From contig NZ_JAGT01000001.1 of assembly GCF_000526795.1 (NCBI RefSeq), positions 1,821,001-1,885,000 of the forward strand: 64,000 nt of DNA, read 5' to 3'. Both the position numbers and the translations under genes were made by a program. The notes under the pieces were generated by a model, which saw only the letters and a program-made list of their open reading frames with translations, had not been told where the DNA came from and did no database searches. Within the stretch, counting starts at the first letter, position 1. Each line of letters opens with the position of its first letter. This DNA comes from Ruminococcus flavefaciens AE3010. Lineage in GTDB: Bacteria > Bacillota > Clostridia > Oscillospirales > Ruminococcaceae. Positions 1 through 8,518 of the stretch are shown here, piece after piece.

Positions 1-314
1 CTCGGAGCTGTAGGTACTACTCTTGTAGTTCCGTGTACTACGCTGCCGCCCGAGGCTCTGGTAACTACTCGTCCTGTTGACTTTACAGAAGTAGTCGTTC
101 CCGAGATCTTATCGCCTGCCTTTTGGGTAGTGGTGGTTTTCTTATCGTCATCATCAGTGGTAGTCTCGGCCTCTGTAGAAGATGTCTCACTTGTAGTTGC
201 AGCAGCTGTACCCGAAACGATCTCGATCTGACTGCTCACTTCGGAAACATCCTTGACCTTACCGCAGCCTGACAGCAATGCGAGAAGAACAACGGGAAGA
301 ATATACTTTTTCAT
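1..314 (-). CDS. secreted lipoprotein, C-terminus outside the window
   Basis: This frame is open from an ATG at 314 to the window edge, so only the first 104 codons are present. The protein begins with a short lysine-containing n-region and a hydrophobic stretch ending in a lipobox (LLSGC, Cys at about residue 17), so it should be lipidated and anchored outside the membrane. The rest is low complexity: Thr/Ser/Glu-rich, with a run of Asp-Asp-Asp-Asp-Lys-Lys and many Thr-Thr pairs, as in cell-surface linkers of this genus. The functional domain, if any, lies beyond the edge. It is on the same strand as secA and 87 bp downstream of it. The lipoprotein call is firm; the function is unknown. Confidence 0.75.
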   Translation of the reverse strand, partial: MKKYILPVVLLALLSGCGKVKDVSEVSSQIEIVSGTAAATTSETSSTEAETTTDDDDKKTTTTQKAGDKISGTTTSVKSTGRVVTRASGGSVVHGTTRVVPTAP

Positions 315-368
315 AATGTCACCTCATAAAACCTTTCTTTCTCTTTCAAAAAAGCCTTTCATGCCGAA

Positions 369-388
369 AGGGGCGACTGACGCCCCCT
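369..388 (-). terminator. GC-rich hairpin after secA
   Basis: An inverted repeat (AGGGGCG/CGCCCCT with a 5-base loop) lies just past the secA stop codon. The T-tract on the minus strand is short (CTTTCGG), so it is a weak intrinsic terminator and some read-through into the lipoprotein gene is possible. Confidence 0.4.
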
Positions 389-401
389 CTCGGTACTGGT
401 A

Positions 402-3164
402 TCACTTGCTTGCCATATCCTTGGCCTTGCAGCATTTTTTATACTTCTTACCGCTTCCACATGGACACGGATCATTATCGCCTATCTTCTTTGCGCGTAC
501 AGGCTCTTCGGAGAAGCTTCCGTCGCCTGCTCCTGCATTGGGAGCATCGGGCTGAGCTACCTGCTCACGCTCGGGAGCCTCGTTTCTCTGGAGCTTTACT
601 GTAAGGAGCATACGGATAGTATCCTCACGGATAGCCTCTACCATAGCGTCGAACATCTCAAAGCCCTCGTAACGGTACTCGATAACAGGGTTCTTCTGAC
701 CGTATGAACGGAGTCCGATACCCTTCTTGAGCTCTTCCATATCGTCGATGTGAGCCATCCACTTTGTATCAACGACCTTGAGGAGGATAACTCTTTCGAG
801 CTCACGCATGATCTCTGAGCCGTATTCCTCTTCCTTAGCCTGATAGATCTCTCCTGCCTTGGTGCTGAGAGCATTGATGATGTCTTCCTTGGATACCTCC
901 TGAAGCTCCTCGTCTGTGAATGTAAGGTCCTCAGGACCGATGAGCCAGCCGAGGAAGTGCTCCTTGAGTCCCACAACGTTCCAGTCGTCCTTTACCTCGT
1001 CGTCAACAAGGTAGGTGTCAACTGTAGAACTGATAAGGTCTTCCATCATCTTGAGTATGCTCTCGTGGAGATCTTCGCCGTCGAGCACCTGTGCTCTCTG
1101 CTTGTAGATGATCTCACGCTGTGTATTCATAACGTCGTCGTAGTTGAGGACGTTCTTTCTTATGCTGAAGTTCTGACCCTCGACCTTCTTCTGTGAGGAC
1201 TCGATGATCCTTGTGAGCATCTTGCTCTCGATAGGAGTATTCTCGTCAACGTTGAGAGTTCTCATAAGGTTTTCGAGGCGGTCACCTGCGAATATACGCA
1301 TGAGGTTATCCTCTACCGAGAGGAAGAAGCAGCTCTCGCCCTCGTCGCCCTGACGTCCTGAACGTCCGCGGAGCTGGTTATCGATACGGCGTGATTCGTG
1401 ACGCTCTGTACCGAGGATATAAAGTCCGCCTGCTTCCTTGACTGCAACAGCCTTTTCCTTTACCTCTGCGTTGTATTTATCGTAAAGCTCACGGTAGAGC
1501 TTTCTTGCGTCGATTACTTCCTGAACATCTGTATCAGCGAAGCCGATAGCCTCAGAGATTATCTCCTCGGGTATCTCGCGCTTTCTCAGCTCTGCTCTTG
1601 CAAGGAACTCTGCGTTACCGCCCAGCATGATATCGGTACCACGTCCTGCCATGTTGGTAGCAATGGTAACAGCGCCGTACTTACCTGCCTGAGCAACGAT
1701 CTCAGCTTCCTTAGCGTGCTGCTTGGCGTTGAGCACCTCGTGCTTGATGCCCTTTCTCTTCAGCATAGCTGAGAGGAGCTCTGACTTCTCGATAGAAACA
1801 GTACCAACGAGGATAGGCTGTCCCTTGTCGTGACACTCCTTGATCTTCTCGATGATAGCGGCATACTTGCCCTTTTCTGTTGTATATACCTGATCGTTGT
1901 GATCGATACGGATAACAGGCTTGTTTGTTGGGATAGCGATAACGTCAAGCTTGTATATCTCCTTGAACTCGTCCTCTTCGGTCATGGCAGTACCTGTCAT
2001 ACCCGAGAGCTTTGTGTAAAGACGGAAGAAGTTCTGGAAGGTGATAGTAGCAAGGGTCTTTGACTCGCTCTTGATCTTAACGCCCTCCTTAGCCTCGATA
2101 GCCTGGTGGAGACCGTCATTGAAACGACGTCCCATCATAAGACGTCCTGTGAACTCATCAACGATGATGATCTCGCCGTCCTTGACAACGTAGTCGATGT
2201 CGTTCTTCATAACGCCGTTAGCCTTGATAGCCTGATTGATGTGGTGGAGAAGGGTCATATTCTCGGAATCCATAAGGTTCTCGACTCTGAACGCCTGCTC
2301 TGCCTTCTTGACACCGCGCTGGGTGATAGTAGCTGTCTTAGCCTTTTCGTCGATGATATAGTCAGCAGTATCGTTGATCGACTCCTGATCCACCTTGTCG
2401 TCCATTTCAACGACAGTAGTAGCGGTAAGGGTCTTTGCAAAGCGGTCAACGATAGCATAGAGGTCTGTGGACTTGTCGCCGCGTCCCGAAATGATAAGCG
2501 GAGTACGAGCCTCGTCGATGAGGATAGAGTCTACCTCGTCCACGATAGCAAAGTTGGGAGCACGCTGAACGCGCTCTTCCTTATGAGTTACCATGTTGTC
2601 ACGGAGGTAATCGAAGCCCAGCTCGTTATTGGTAGCATAGGTTACATCACAGTTGTATGCGGCACGGCGCTGATCATTGTTGAGACCGTGGAGGATACAG
2701 CCTACTGTAAGTCCCAGCCAGCGGAGAACCTTGCCCATTTCCTCAGCCTGTGTCTTGGCGAGGTAGTCGTTAACGGTAACGACGTGGACGCCCAGACCTG
2801 AAAGCGCATTGAGGTATGAAGCTACGCAGGCAACGAGAGTTTTACCTTCACCTGTTTTCATCTCGGCGATACGTCCCTGATGAAGAACGATAGCACCGAT
2901 GATCTGTACGGGATAAGGCTTTTTCTCCAGAACACGCCATGCTGCTTCTCTTACGGTAGCAAGAGCCTCGGGGAGGATATCGTCAAGAGTCTCGCCGTCC
3001 TCAAGTCTCTCCTTGAATTCAGCGGTCTTGCCCTTGAGCTCTGCGTCGGAGAGCGCCTGATACTCCTCGTCCAGTTCGAGGACTTTATTTTTAATAGGTT
3101 CGATACGCTTGAGCTCGCGGTTTGAGTAAGCGTTCGGACCGAAAATGTTCTTGAATAAACCCAT
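402..3164 (-). CDS. secA: preprotein translocase ATPase SecA
   Basis: SecA is the motor ATPase that drives unfolded preproteins through SecYEG. The 920-residue product has the family's full length. It starts MGLFKNIFG; Walker A is MKTGEGKT near residue 104 and the DEAD-type box is [16 protein letters not shown] near 210. The second motor domain carries [10 protein letters not shown] and the GRSGRQGD arginine-finger region. The tail ends with the Cys-rich zinc motif [15 protein letters not shown] typical of SecA that binds SecB or ribosomes. An AGGCGG ribosome binding site precedes the ATG. It appears to be transcribed on its own; a TATAAT at 3186-3191 is a candidate -10. It is the export route for the many secreted cellulosomal proteins in this window. 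Confidence 0.98.
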   Translation of the reverse strand: MGLFKNIFGPNAYSNRELKRIEPIKNKVLELDEEYQALSDAELKGKTAEFKERLEDGETLDDILPEALATVREAAWRVLEKKPYPVQIIGAIVLHQGRIAEMKTGEGKTLVACVASYLNALSGLGVHVVTVNDYLAKTQAEEMGKVLRWLGLTVGCILHGLNNDQRRAAYNCDVTYATNNELGFDYLRDNMVTHKEERVQRAPNFAIVDEVDSILIDEARTPLIISGRGDKSTDLYAIVDRFAKTLTATTVVEMDDKVDQESINDTADYIIDEKAKTATITQRGVKKAEQAFRVENLMDSENMTLLHHINQAIKANGVMKNDIDYVVKDGEIIIVDEFTGRLMMGRRFNDGLHQAIEAKEGVKIKSESKTLATITFQNFFRLYTKLSGMTGTAMTEEDEFKEIYKLDVIAIPTNKPVIRIDHNDQVYTTEKGKYAAIIEKIKECHDKGQPILVGTVSIEKSELLSAMLKRKGIKHEVLNAKQHAKEAEIVAQAGKYGAVTIATNMAGRGTDIMLGGNAEFLARAELRKREIPEEIISEAIGFADTDVQEVIDARKLYRELYDKYNAEVKEKAVAVKEAGGLYILGTERHESRRIDNQLRGRSGRQGDEGESCFFLSVEDNLMRIFAGDRLENLMRTLNVDENTPIESKMLTRIIESSQKKVEGQNFSIRKNVLNYDDVMNTQREIIYKQRAQVLDGEDLHESILKMMEDLISSTVDTYLVDDEVKDDWNVVGLKEHFLGWLIGPEDLTFTDEELQEVSKEDIINALSTKAGEIYQAKEEEYGSEIMRELERVILLKVVDTKWMAHIDDMEELKKGIGLRSYGQKNPVIEYRYEGFEMFDAMVEAIREDTIRMLLTVKLQRNEAPEREQVAQPDAPNAGAGDGSFSEEPVRAKKIGDNDPCPCGSGKKYKKCCKAKDMASK

Positions 3165-3270
3165 TTTGCTTTCCGCCTTTACTTTATTATAGTGTAAGTC
3201 TGATAAATCATATAAGTAGACATAATATATTTTACATCAAACGACATTGTTTGTCAATACCCATAATTGA

Positions 3271-3293
3271 AATAGCGGACAAAGTCCGCTATT
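3271..3293. terminator. bidirectional hairpin
   Basis: AATAGCGGAC / GTCCGCTATT with an AAA loop, followed by TTTT on the plus side and TTTC on the minus side. It sits downstream of the 3370-3612 minus-strand gene and separates it from secA. Confidence 0.7.
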
Positions 3294-3369
3294 TTACCAA
3301 AAGTTAACATTCATCACATCGAGGAGGGGCTGTTTTTATGCAATAACTTACTGATAGCTCCTGTTTTGG

Positions 3370-3612
3370 TCAGCCAATTCTTCCCACACCCTCCGCAGTC
3401 TCACAGCAGGAAGTGAACATATCTCCCACAGCATTTGCTAAGGAATTCAGGATAAGCAATGTCCCCACTATCAGCACTGCAAGAATGATAAGCACTATTT
3501 TGACCGCCTTTTTGATCGTCTCCTTGTCCTCTTCTGCTGTTTTGGAGGGATCAATAAATGCCAAAGCCACCCATATCCCGATTATCACAAGGGTTATTAC
3601 GATAAACAGCAT
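3370..3612 (-). CDS. tiny membrane protein with a Cys-containing tail
   Basis: The 80-residue product is hydrophobic at residues about 1-20 and 35-60, giving two predicted membrane segments split by a charged loop (DPSKTAEEDKETIKK). It ends in a short tail, TSCCETAEGVGRIG. The start at 3612 was chosen because AAAGGAGC lies 8 bases upstream; an in-frame upstream extension has no ribosome binding site. It follows the 3632-3856 gene by 19 bp, and the two look like diverged paralogues with the same two-segment layout and a Ser-Cys, Glu-Gly-x-Gly tail. No known family recognised. Confidence 0.6.
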   Translation of the reverse strand: MLFIVITLVIIGIWVALAFIDPSKTAEEDKETIKKAVKIVLIILAVLIVGTLLILNSLANAVGDMFTSCCETAEGVGRIG

Positions 3613-3631
3613 ATTATCTGCTCCTTTCACC

Positions 3632-3856
3632 TTATCCCATTCCGCCGACCTCTGTTACACAGTTATTACATGATTCAAGAAAAGTCAGAAATGCAAACAC
3701 CTCACTCATGGCAAAAACAACGACTAATAGGATCACTGCTGCTATTATCATAAAGATCAGATTTTTTGTTTTGCTTTTTCTGTCCGTTTCTGCAATTATT
3801 ATCCACAATATTACCGTAAACACCATAAATCCCAGTAAAACTATCAATGGTCCCAT
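3632..3856 (-). CDS. tiny membrane protein, paired with the next gene
   Basis: The 74-residue product has two hydrophobic segments (about 3-23 and 33-58) and a C-terminal tail, ESCNNCVTEVGGMG, with a CxxC-type pair. The ATG at 3856 has AAGAGGTG at good spacing; a GTG three codons upstream is less likely because it lies inside that site. It is the first of a two-gene minus-strand unit, both genes encoding two-span proteins with Cys-containing tails. The function is not recognisable; the tails could bind metal or form disulphides outside the cell. Confidence 0.6.
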   Translation of the reverse strand: MGPLIVLLGFMVFTVILWIIIAETDRKSKTKNLIFMIIAAVILLVVVFAMSEVFAFLTFLESCNNCVTEVGGMG

Positions 3857-3981
3857 ATTAAGCACCTCTTTTTAAACACGATATAATTGCTCAGATCTGA
3901 TGTTGATATGATAATACCATTTCCCGCAGGCTTTCACAAGATGTCATTTGTCATTTCTTCGGTGACAATTGTCACTGTATA

Positions 3982-4010
3982 TTGTAATCCTGCGCGCAAA
4001 ATGCTATAAT
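3982..4010 (+). promoter_or_regulatory. sigma-A promoter for the PPTase gene
   Basis: -35 TTGTAA (3982-3987), 17-bp spacer, -10 TATAAT (4005-4010). The expected start of transcription near 4017 leaves only about 10 bases before the ATG at 4027. Confidence 0.65.
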
Positions 4011-4026
4011 AACAGTGGTGATAATT

Positions 4027-4566
4027 ATGCTTATGATATCGATCATAGATATGGATAAACGTGCATTTCACGACCATGCACACAAAATTCTCAGGGAATG
4101 TCTCCGCAGAAAAGGCATTGAATACGGCGAAAATACGCCTGTTGTCAAAGGAAAGCTGGGCAAGCCCTCCCTCTCGGAGCACCCAAATATACACTATAAC
4201 CTCTCCCATGCAGAGGGTATAGCCGCCTGTATGGTCTCGGACTGCGAATGCGGCATAGACTGCGAAAACGTGCGGGATTTCCGACCAAATGTTATGAAGC
4301 GGGCTTTTTCCGAAAAGGAACGGGAAATGGTGGAAAGTGCTCCAGAAAGTGAGAGGAACCTGCTGTTTTTCCGCCTGTGGACTCTGAAAGAGGCATACGT
4401 CAAGGCTCTGGGCATAGGTATATCCTATCCCATGGATACTGCCGAATTCAGCTTTGAGGGCGAAAACATCATTACCCACATAAAGGACTGCCGCTTCCGT
4501 CAGCATATCCTGAAAGACGGCAGATACGTGGTCTCCATATGCGAAATCGAAAATACCGCCACCTGA
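4027..4566 (+). CDS. 4'-phosphopantetheinyl transferase (Sfp/AcpT type)
   Basis: The enzyme moves the phosphopantetheine arm of CoA onto a serine of acyl or peptidyl carrier proteins. Family motifs are clear: GIDCE (magnesium-binding Asp and Glu, near residue 77) and FFRLWTLKEAYVKALG (the W-x-x-KE-x-x-K signature, near 118). At about 179 residues it is a compact single-lobed member. The start is uncertain: ATG codons at 4027 and 4033 are possible, and a GTG at 4015 lies before the likely transcription start. No strong ribosome binding site is visible. It is monocistronic, with no synthase genes nearby, so the carrier protein it serves is not evident here. Confidence 0.85.
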   Translation: MLMISIIDMDKRAFHDHAHKILRECLRRKGIEYGENTPVVKGKLGKPSLSEHPNIHYNLSHAEGIAACMVSDCECGIDCENVRDFRPNVMKRAFSEKEREMVESAPESERNLLFFRLWTLKEAYVKALGIGISYPMDTAEFSFEGENIITHIKDCRFRQHILKDGRYVVSICEIENTAT

Positions 4567-4687
4567 TTTTTCAGTCTGTTTGTGGAACATCGGGGAGATA
4601 TGACTTCTTTCGCAGTGCTCAGGCTGTGCAAAATCCCTAAAATCCACGGTGAATTTCGTTCAAATCGGGAAAAATTCTTCCCTGCCC

Positions 4688-4716
4688 TTGCATTGCCGCT
4701 GATTTTAGGGTATAAT
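4688..4716 (+). promoter_or_regulatory. promoter for ireB
   Basis: -35 TTGCAT (4688-4693), 17-bp spacer, -10 TATAAT (4711-4716), 42 bp before the ireB start. Confidence 0.6.
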
Positions 4717-4757
4717 ATTAAATATAATAGTATTCCATACAGCGGGAGGCTGATATT

Positions 4758-5003
4758 ATGTTTGATAAAACCATGACTTTTTCCGTAAATGAGGACAAGG
4801 AAGCTGAACTCAAAAAGAACCTGACTATCATCTACGATGCGCTCACTGAAAAGGGCTATAACCCCGTAAATCAGATAGTAGGCTATATCCTCTCGGAAGA
4901 TCCTACATACATTACGACCTACAACAACGCAAGAAGTCTTATCCGTCACATCGACCGTGATGAGCTTTTGCAGGTTCTGGTAAGGTCTTATCTCAATGCA
5001 TAA
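4758..5003 (+). CDS. ireB: IreB family regulatory phosphoprotein (UPF0297)
   Basis: The 81-residue protein matches the IreB/YrzL family over its whole length, including the N-terminal FDKTMTFSV segment that carries the threonines phosphorylated by the PASTA kinase IreK in Enterococcus, and the core [20 protein letters not shown]. In Firmicutes it usually heads an operon with ruvX/yrrK and yrzB; here it stands alone between its own promoter and terminator. GGGAGG is well placed before the ATG. In Enterococcus IreB negatively controls cephalosporin resistance; the role in this organism is inferred only by homology. Confidence 0.95.
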   Translation: MFDKTMTFSVNEDKEAELKKNLTIIYDALTEKGYNPVNQIVGYILSEDPTYITTYNNARSLIRHIDRDELLQVLVRSYLNA

Positions 5004-5007
5004 AATA

Positions 5008-5035
5008 AAGGACGGTCACTGACCGTCCTTTTTTA
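5008..5035 (+). terminator. intrinsic terminator of ireB
   Basis: AAGGACGGTCA-C-TGACCGTCCTT followed by TTTT, 5 bp after the ireB stop. Confidence 0.85.
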
Positions 5036-5097
5036 ATGCATAATTCAGGGGCGGATAATATCCGCCCCTCTTAGTTCTGCCAAAAACTCCTGTAGTT

Positions 5098-6081
5098 TTA
5101 ATCAGCCTTTGTCGTTGATTCCTTGACCTTGCCGTCGTATGGTCTGAAGCAGATGTTAAGGTCTACATCGCCCTCGATACCCGGAACTCTTCCCGTATTG
5201 GAGTACTGCCATATCTTGAAATCATAGTAGAATGACGGCTTATCAGCATACTCCGCAAGCCAGAAGTCGTAGTCCTTTATTCTGGGAAGATCAAGCTTGC
5301 GCATAGCTGTTCCCGTGTTCTGGTATATCATGGGAGTGTATCCCGAGTCCTTTACTCTTTCGCAGAATGCCACACAGCAGTCCGCAAGAGCTTCGACGCT
5401 TACATTATCGGTACGTGCGGCGTCGTGGACTATCTCCCAGTCGTAGACTACGGGATATGTGATCTTATAATCAGCAAGGGCGTCGATGACCGCGTCAGCT
5501 TCTTCCACAGCCTCGTCCGCAGTGGTCGCCTGTGAGTAAAAGTAAGCTCCCACCTTTATGCCTGCGTCGAGAGCTCCCTCGATATTGTGCTGAAATGCCG
5601 AATCATATGTAACTATTCCGTCGCCGTATGTACGGTATCCCACACGTATGAACGCAAAATCAATGCCTGCCTGCTTTACCTGCTCCCAGTCGATCTCGCC
5701 CTGAAACTCGGAAACGTCAACTCCCGTAGTGGAGGTCACCTCGCCGTTCTCCTTGTAGTAAGCGTAGCCGTTGCGCATGGTGATCTCGTCAAGATCTATG
5801 GTGCTGGCGGGAACGTCCTCGTAAACAGGGACGAATACCTCGCCGTATGTACTGTCGTTCATGAGTATCTTCTTGCCGTCAAGCTGGTAGAAGGTCTCCT
5901 CTTTTTCTATGACCGCTCTCCTGCGAACCTCCGCTTTCTGCGAGCCTGCATTGGCAGGGACAGCCTCGTTTCTGCCGCGGATAAATGCCGCCCACACCAG
6001 CAGCACTATAAGTATCAGTATTATTACAGCTTCAAGCAGAGCAATGCTCTTGAAGCGAATACGTCTTTTGTTGTCTGCCAT
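5098..6081 (-). CDS. membrane-anchored GH25 lysozyme-like muramidase
   Basis: The 327-residue product has a cytoplasmic basic start, one membrane segment (about 10-31), a roughly 90-residue stalk, then a GH25 domain from about 117 to 310. Family landmarks are GVDVSEFQGEIDW, FIRVGYRTYGDG, GAYFYSQA and YPVVYDWE, the last supplying the acidic pair used for catalysis. GH25 enzymes cleave the MurNAc-GlcNAc bond of peptidoglycan. The uncleavable N-terminal anchor suggests cell-wall remodelling rather than secretion. AAAGGAG precedes the ATG. It stands alone. Confidence 0.9.
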   Translation of the reverse strand: MADNKRRIRFKSIALLEAVIILILIVLLVWAAFIRGRNEAVPANAGSQKAEVRRRAVIEKEETFYQLDGKKILMNDSTYGEVFVPVYEDVPASTIDLDEITMRNGYAYYKENGEVTSTTGVDVSEFQGEIDWEQVKQAGIDFAFIRVGYRTYGDGIVTYDSAFQHNIEGALDAGIKVGAYFYSQATTADEAVEEADAVIDALADYKITYPVVYDWEIVHDAARTDNVSVEALADCCVAFCERVKDSGYTPMIYQNTGTAMRKLDLPRIKDYDFWLAEYADKPSFYYDFKIWQYSNTGRVPGIEGDVDLNICFRPYDGKVKESTTKAD

Positions 6082-6210
6082 TATTAACTCCTTTACAGCT
6101 TTTATTTGTCTTTAAGTATATAATATCACATTTTTCGCATTTTGTAAACCTCAAAATTCTTACAATTTCGTCACTGTAAGGCTTTTCACTGAAAATTCAT
6201 CTTATTTCCA

Positions 6211-6239
6211 TTGACAAGCCCTGCCTTATAGTATAAAAT
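6211..6239 (+). promoter_or_regulatory. promoter for the TSCPD gene
   Basis: -35 TTGACA (6211-6216), 17-bp spacer, -10 TAAAAT (6234-6239). Confidence 0.6.
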
Positions 6240-6278
6240 TATTAATGCAAGGCAAATATTATTACAGGAGAGATGATC

Positions 6279-6533
6279 ATGGAATACAAATACAAGACAA
6301 AAATGGTCTGTTCACAGGAAATAAGCTTCAATATCGACGGCGACGTTATCACCAATATCAGGTTCATGGGCGGCTGCAACGGCAACCTGAAGGCGCTGTC
6401 CAAGGTCCTTGACGGCTGGACCGTTGAGCAGATAGAGGCAAAGCTCAAGGGCAACACCTGCGGTCAGAGACCTACATCATGCGCTGATCAGCTCTGCGTG
6501 GCTGTCCGCGAGGCTTATGAGTCACAGAAATAA
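6279..6533 (+). CDS. TSCPD domain protein (TIGR03905 type)
   Basis: The 84-residue protein aligns with the small TSCPD family: an N-terminal Tyr-Lys-Thr-Lys...Cys-Ser pattern, FMGGCNGNLKALSKVL, and the closing Cys motif GNTCGQRPTSCADQLC that gives the family its name. The motif resembles the C-terminal extension of vitamin B12-dependent ribonucleotide reductases; the standalone proteins have no established role. The ATG at 6279 is preferred over 6273 because GGAG lies 8 bases before it and only 2 before the other. Monocistronic. Confidence 0.88.
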   Translation: MEYKYKTKMVCSQEISFNIDGDVITNIRFMGGCNGNLKALSKVLDGWTVEQIEAKLKGNTCGQRPTSCADQLCVAVREAYESQK

Positions 6534-6613
6534 GATGTTAGTTTGTAGTTAACTGCCTGCGACAAAATGTTAAGCTTAACCGACATAAACTCAAATCGAA
6601 AGCTGGTGAATAT

Positions 6614-7126
6614 ATGCGTGAAAGTGATTTTTTAAGCCTTTATATAAAAGTTGATAAATTCATAAAGGACGCTTATTCATCAAACGAGGGCGTATCGGAG
6701 TACATCCGACAAATGGAGATCAACTGCGGAAAAGGATATACTTATGTTCAATCATGGCAAACTGACTACAACGAACTGAAACGTGTGCGCAGACTCAGAA
6801 ACCAACTTGTTCACGATGATATTTTTGAAGTTGAAGAAGCAGATTACAATTGGCTTGAGTATTTCTATAACCGCTTGTTTGCAGCTGATGATCCAATGGC
6901 AAAGATACGTAAAGTTCCCAAACCAGCACAACGCAAACCAGTTCAACAGAACACACAGCTTCCAAAGCCAAACTTCAACCAGCAGGTCTATCAACAAACA
7001 GAAACAAGATACGATTACAAATGGCATACCGATTCAAACTTCGAGCAAGTTCGATTCAAAGAAGAAAAGCAGCCTCAGAAACGCCCAAGCTTATGTGAAC
7101 GCATTATTCGTTTCTTTTTTGGATAA
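6614..7126 (+). CDS. HEPN-like protein with RNxxxH motif (DUF6548-like)
   Basis: The 170-residue protein has an alpha-helical first half (about 1-95) with the pattern DYNELKRVRRLRNQLVHDD. The segment RNQLVH fits the RNxxxH signature of HEPN RNases, and the surrounding conserved positions (SEYIRQME, SWQTDY) resemble small DUF6548-type proteins; that family name is recalled, not searched. The second half is a Gln/Asn/Pro-rich, probably unstructured tail ending in a basic and aromatic segment (RIIRFFFG). No partner nucleotidyltransferase or antitoxin gene is next to it. The ribosome binding site is weak (GGTG). Confidence 0.6.
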   Translation: MRESDFLSLYIKVDKFIKDAYSSNEGVSEYIRQMEINCGKGYTYVQSWQTDYNELKRVRRLRNQLVHDDIFEVEEADYNWLEYFYNRLFAADDPMAKIRKVPKPAQRKPVQQNTQLPKPNFNQQVYQQTETRYDYKWHTDSNFEQVRFKEEKQPQKRPSLCERIIRFFFG

Positions 7127-7189
7127 ACAACACTCCTACATATTTAAATCTATCCGCATCAGCAGGCACTTAAATTATGAATATACATT

Positions 7190-7216
7190 AAAAGGGCAGA
7201 CGAATCTGCCCTTTTC
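7190..7216. terminator. bidirectional terminator between convergent genes
   Basis: AAAAGGGCAGA / TCTGCCCTTTT with a short loop, between the HEPN-like gene and the amidase. Confidence 0.8.
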
Positions 7217-7951
7217 TTATTTCTTCCGATTCACAAAATCACTTATGCCCGAGTAAAGCGTAAAGGCTACTTTTTCGCGGTAGTCCTCAGTACCGAGAAG
7301 TGCCGCCTCCTCGGGATTGGACAGGAAGCCGCACTCCGCCATTACTGTGGGATTATCGCTGTAATAGCACAGGAAGAGCTCCTTGCCGCAAAGCTTTATC
7401 TCACGGGAATTATCGGGCTGTAGGAGCTCCCTGAAACGGCTTTGCAGAGCCCGCGCCAGCGCCTCGCTGTTCTTGTTATTGTTGGAATAGAACATCTGGG
7501 CGCCGCTGTATTTAGCGTCCGTGAACTGGTTCTGATGTATGGACAGGCACACAGCGTTGTCCGTTCCGTTGAATATTCCCAGTCTGTTGTCAATATCGGA
7601 GCTCTTCTGCTCCGCAATGCCTGTTATACCCTCGTCGTGGATAGACCTGTCGGTGTCGCGGGTCACCTTGACCTCGTAGCCGTTTATCTCCAGCAGGTCT
7701 CTCAGCCGAAGCAGTATATCGAGGTTTATGCCCTTCTCGGGTACGCCCTCCGCCGACGTGCAGCCGCCGTCTATGCCGCCGTGCCCTGCGTCAAGTACAA
7801 TTACGGGCTTCTCATTGTCAAGATTTGTGAGTGTCACGGGAAGCGCTCCATTTTCTGCTCTCTCGGCGATACGTGAAGCTCCGTACAGAGTGAACAGCGC
7901 ACAGCCGCACAAAAGTGCTCCGATGACTATTTTTCTGTGTGTTTTTCTCAT
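7217..7951 (-). CDS. N-acetylmuramoyl-L-alanine amidase, CwlD-like (Amidase_3)
   Basis: The 244-residue product starts with a membrane or signal segment (about 8-26) and then an Amidase_3 zinc hydrolase domain. Metal and catalytic landmarks are DAGHGGIDGG (first His), the Glu in GVPEKGINL, SIHQNQF (second His) and the late catalytic Glu in VMAECGFLSN. These enzymes remove the peptide from MurNAc; CwlD does so in spore cortex with GerD's help, and in vegetative cells relatives act in wall turnover. AAAAGGAG precedes the ATG. Its first 60 or so codons plus upstream DNA are duplicated at 14191-14415. Confidence 0.92.
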   Translation of the reverse strand: MRKTHRKIVIGALLCGCALFTLYGASRIAERAENGALPVTLTNLDNEKPVIVLDAGHGGIDGGCTSAEGVPEKGINLDILLRLRDLLEINGYEVKVTRDTDRSIHDEGITGIAEQKSSDIDNRLGIFNGTDNAVCLSIHQNQFTDAKYSGAQMFYSNNNKNSEALARALQSRFRELLQPDNSREIKLCGKELFLCYYSDNPTVMAECGFLSNPEEAALLGTEDYREKVAFTLYSGISDFVNRKK

Positions 7952-7990
7952 ATCTTTTCTCCTTTTTTCGATATTTGGTCAGTGAATTAT
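7775..7990 (-). repeat. direct repeat copy 1 (5' end of the amidase gene and upstream DNA)
   Basis: About 215 bp covering the first roughly 58 codons of the amidase gene, its ribosome binding site and about 40 bp upstream are about 90% identical to 14200-14415 in the same orientation. The identity decays just upstream of the ribosome binding site in both copies. Confidence 0.85.
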
Positions 7991-8016
7991 ATGAGGAATT
8001 CTGAGAATATATGCAA

Positions 8017-8043
8017 AAACTCCGACCATACGGTCGGAGTTTA
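8017..8043 (-). terminator. terminator after the dockerin remnant
   Basis: ACTCCGACC / GGTCGGAGT followed on the minus strand by TTTTTGC. The stem core is the same as in the terminator at 28692-28719. Confidence 0.75.
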
Positions 8044-8048
8044 TAATA

Positions 8049-8277
8049 TTAAGTCAATGATGGAATAAGTCCTAAAAGATACTGCTGTATACGAAGCGCA
8101 TCGCTTACTGTCAGTCCATTTCCGCCTGTATCTGCATATTCACCCCCTTCTGAAGTTATATGACTTTGATTAGTTCCGTTTACTCCGTACTTATTGGGAT
8201 TTGCAAGTGCCTGCATTATAAGCACAACATCTGACATATCAAACTGTCCGTCATCACTTTATAGCCACCTTTGGCAT
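8049..8277 (-). pseudogene. serine-recombinase start fused to a truncated dockerin
   Basis: An ATG at 8277 with a strong site (AAGGAGGTGAGG) opens a frame reading MPKVAIK and then stops at 8254. MPKV is the usual start of large serine recombinases of integrative elements. From about 8258 the minus strand, in another frame, encodes a type I dockerin missing its first residues: DDGQFDMSDVVLIMQALA, then a spacer and GLTVSDALRIQQYLLGL. The dockerin frame has a stop (TAA) at 8261-8259, directly upstream, so it has no start of its own. This is best read as a deletion or insertion junction between a mobile element and the 3' end of a cellulosomal gene. Confidence 0.6.
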
Positions 8278-8295
8278 TGACCTCACCTCCTTGTT

Positions 8296-8418
8296 TCAAT
8301 AGTTTTTTCTCTTCACCTGACGGTTTACGAGTTTCTCTATCTTCTCTGTGACAGCTTTCCGCAAATGTTCAACATCTGCCGATCTGAAGCTGTTTTTCAT
8401 ATGTATGGTTTCCTTCAT
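8296..8418 (-). CDS. small element-encoded protein preceding a lost recombinase
   Basis: The 40-residue product (start MKETIHMKNSFRSADVEHL, ending NRQVKRKNY) resembles the tiny proteins found immediately upstream of large serine recombinase genes in Firmicutes integrative elements, with a typical core of the form MKNSFR...LR..VT.KI..L.NRQ. AAGGAGG lies 7 bases before the ATG at 8418. It is 18 bp upstream of the MPKVAIK remnant, the order expected in such an element. That parallel is from memory of the family, not a search. Confidence 0.55.
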   Translation of the reverse strand: MKETIHMKNSFRSADVEHLRKAVTEKIEKLVNRQVKRKNY

Positions 8419-8518
8419 GGTACTCCCTCCTTCCTTGAATTTTATGCAGTCAAGGAGTATCATATAACCTTTGACCTGCGCCATTATGGAGACAAGCTTC
8501 AATGAAATAAAAATTATT

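Noticed and set aside
253..555. 100-codon plus-strand frame at the window start
   Set aside because: It covers the 5' end of a lipoprotein gene and the 3' end of secA, both on the other strand, and has no start signals.
2106..2801. 231-codon plus-strand frame inside secA
   Set aside because: It is antisense to the strongly conserved SecA core and arises from its codon pattern; no ribosome binding site or protein family.
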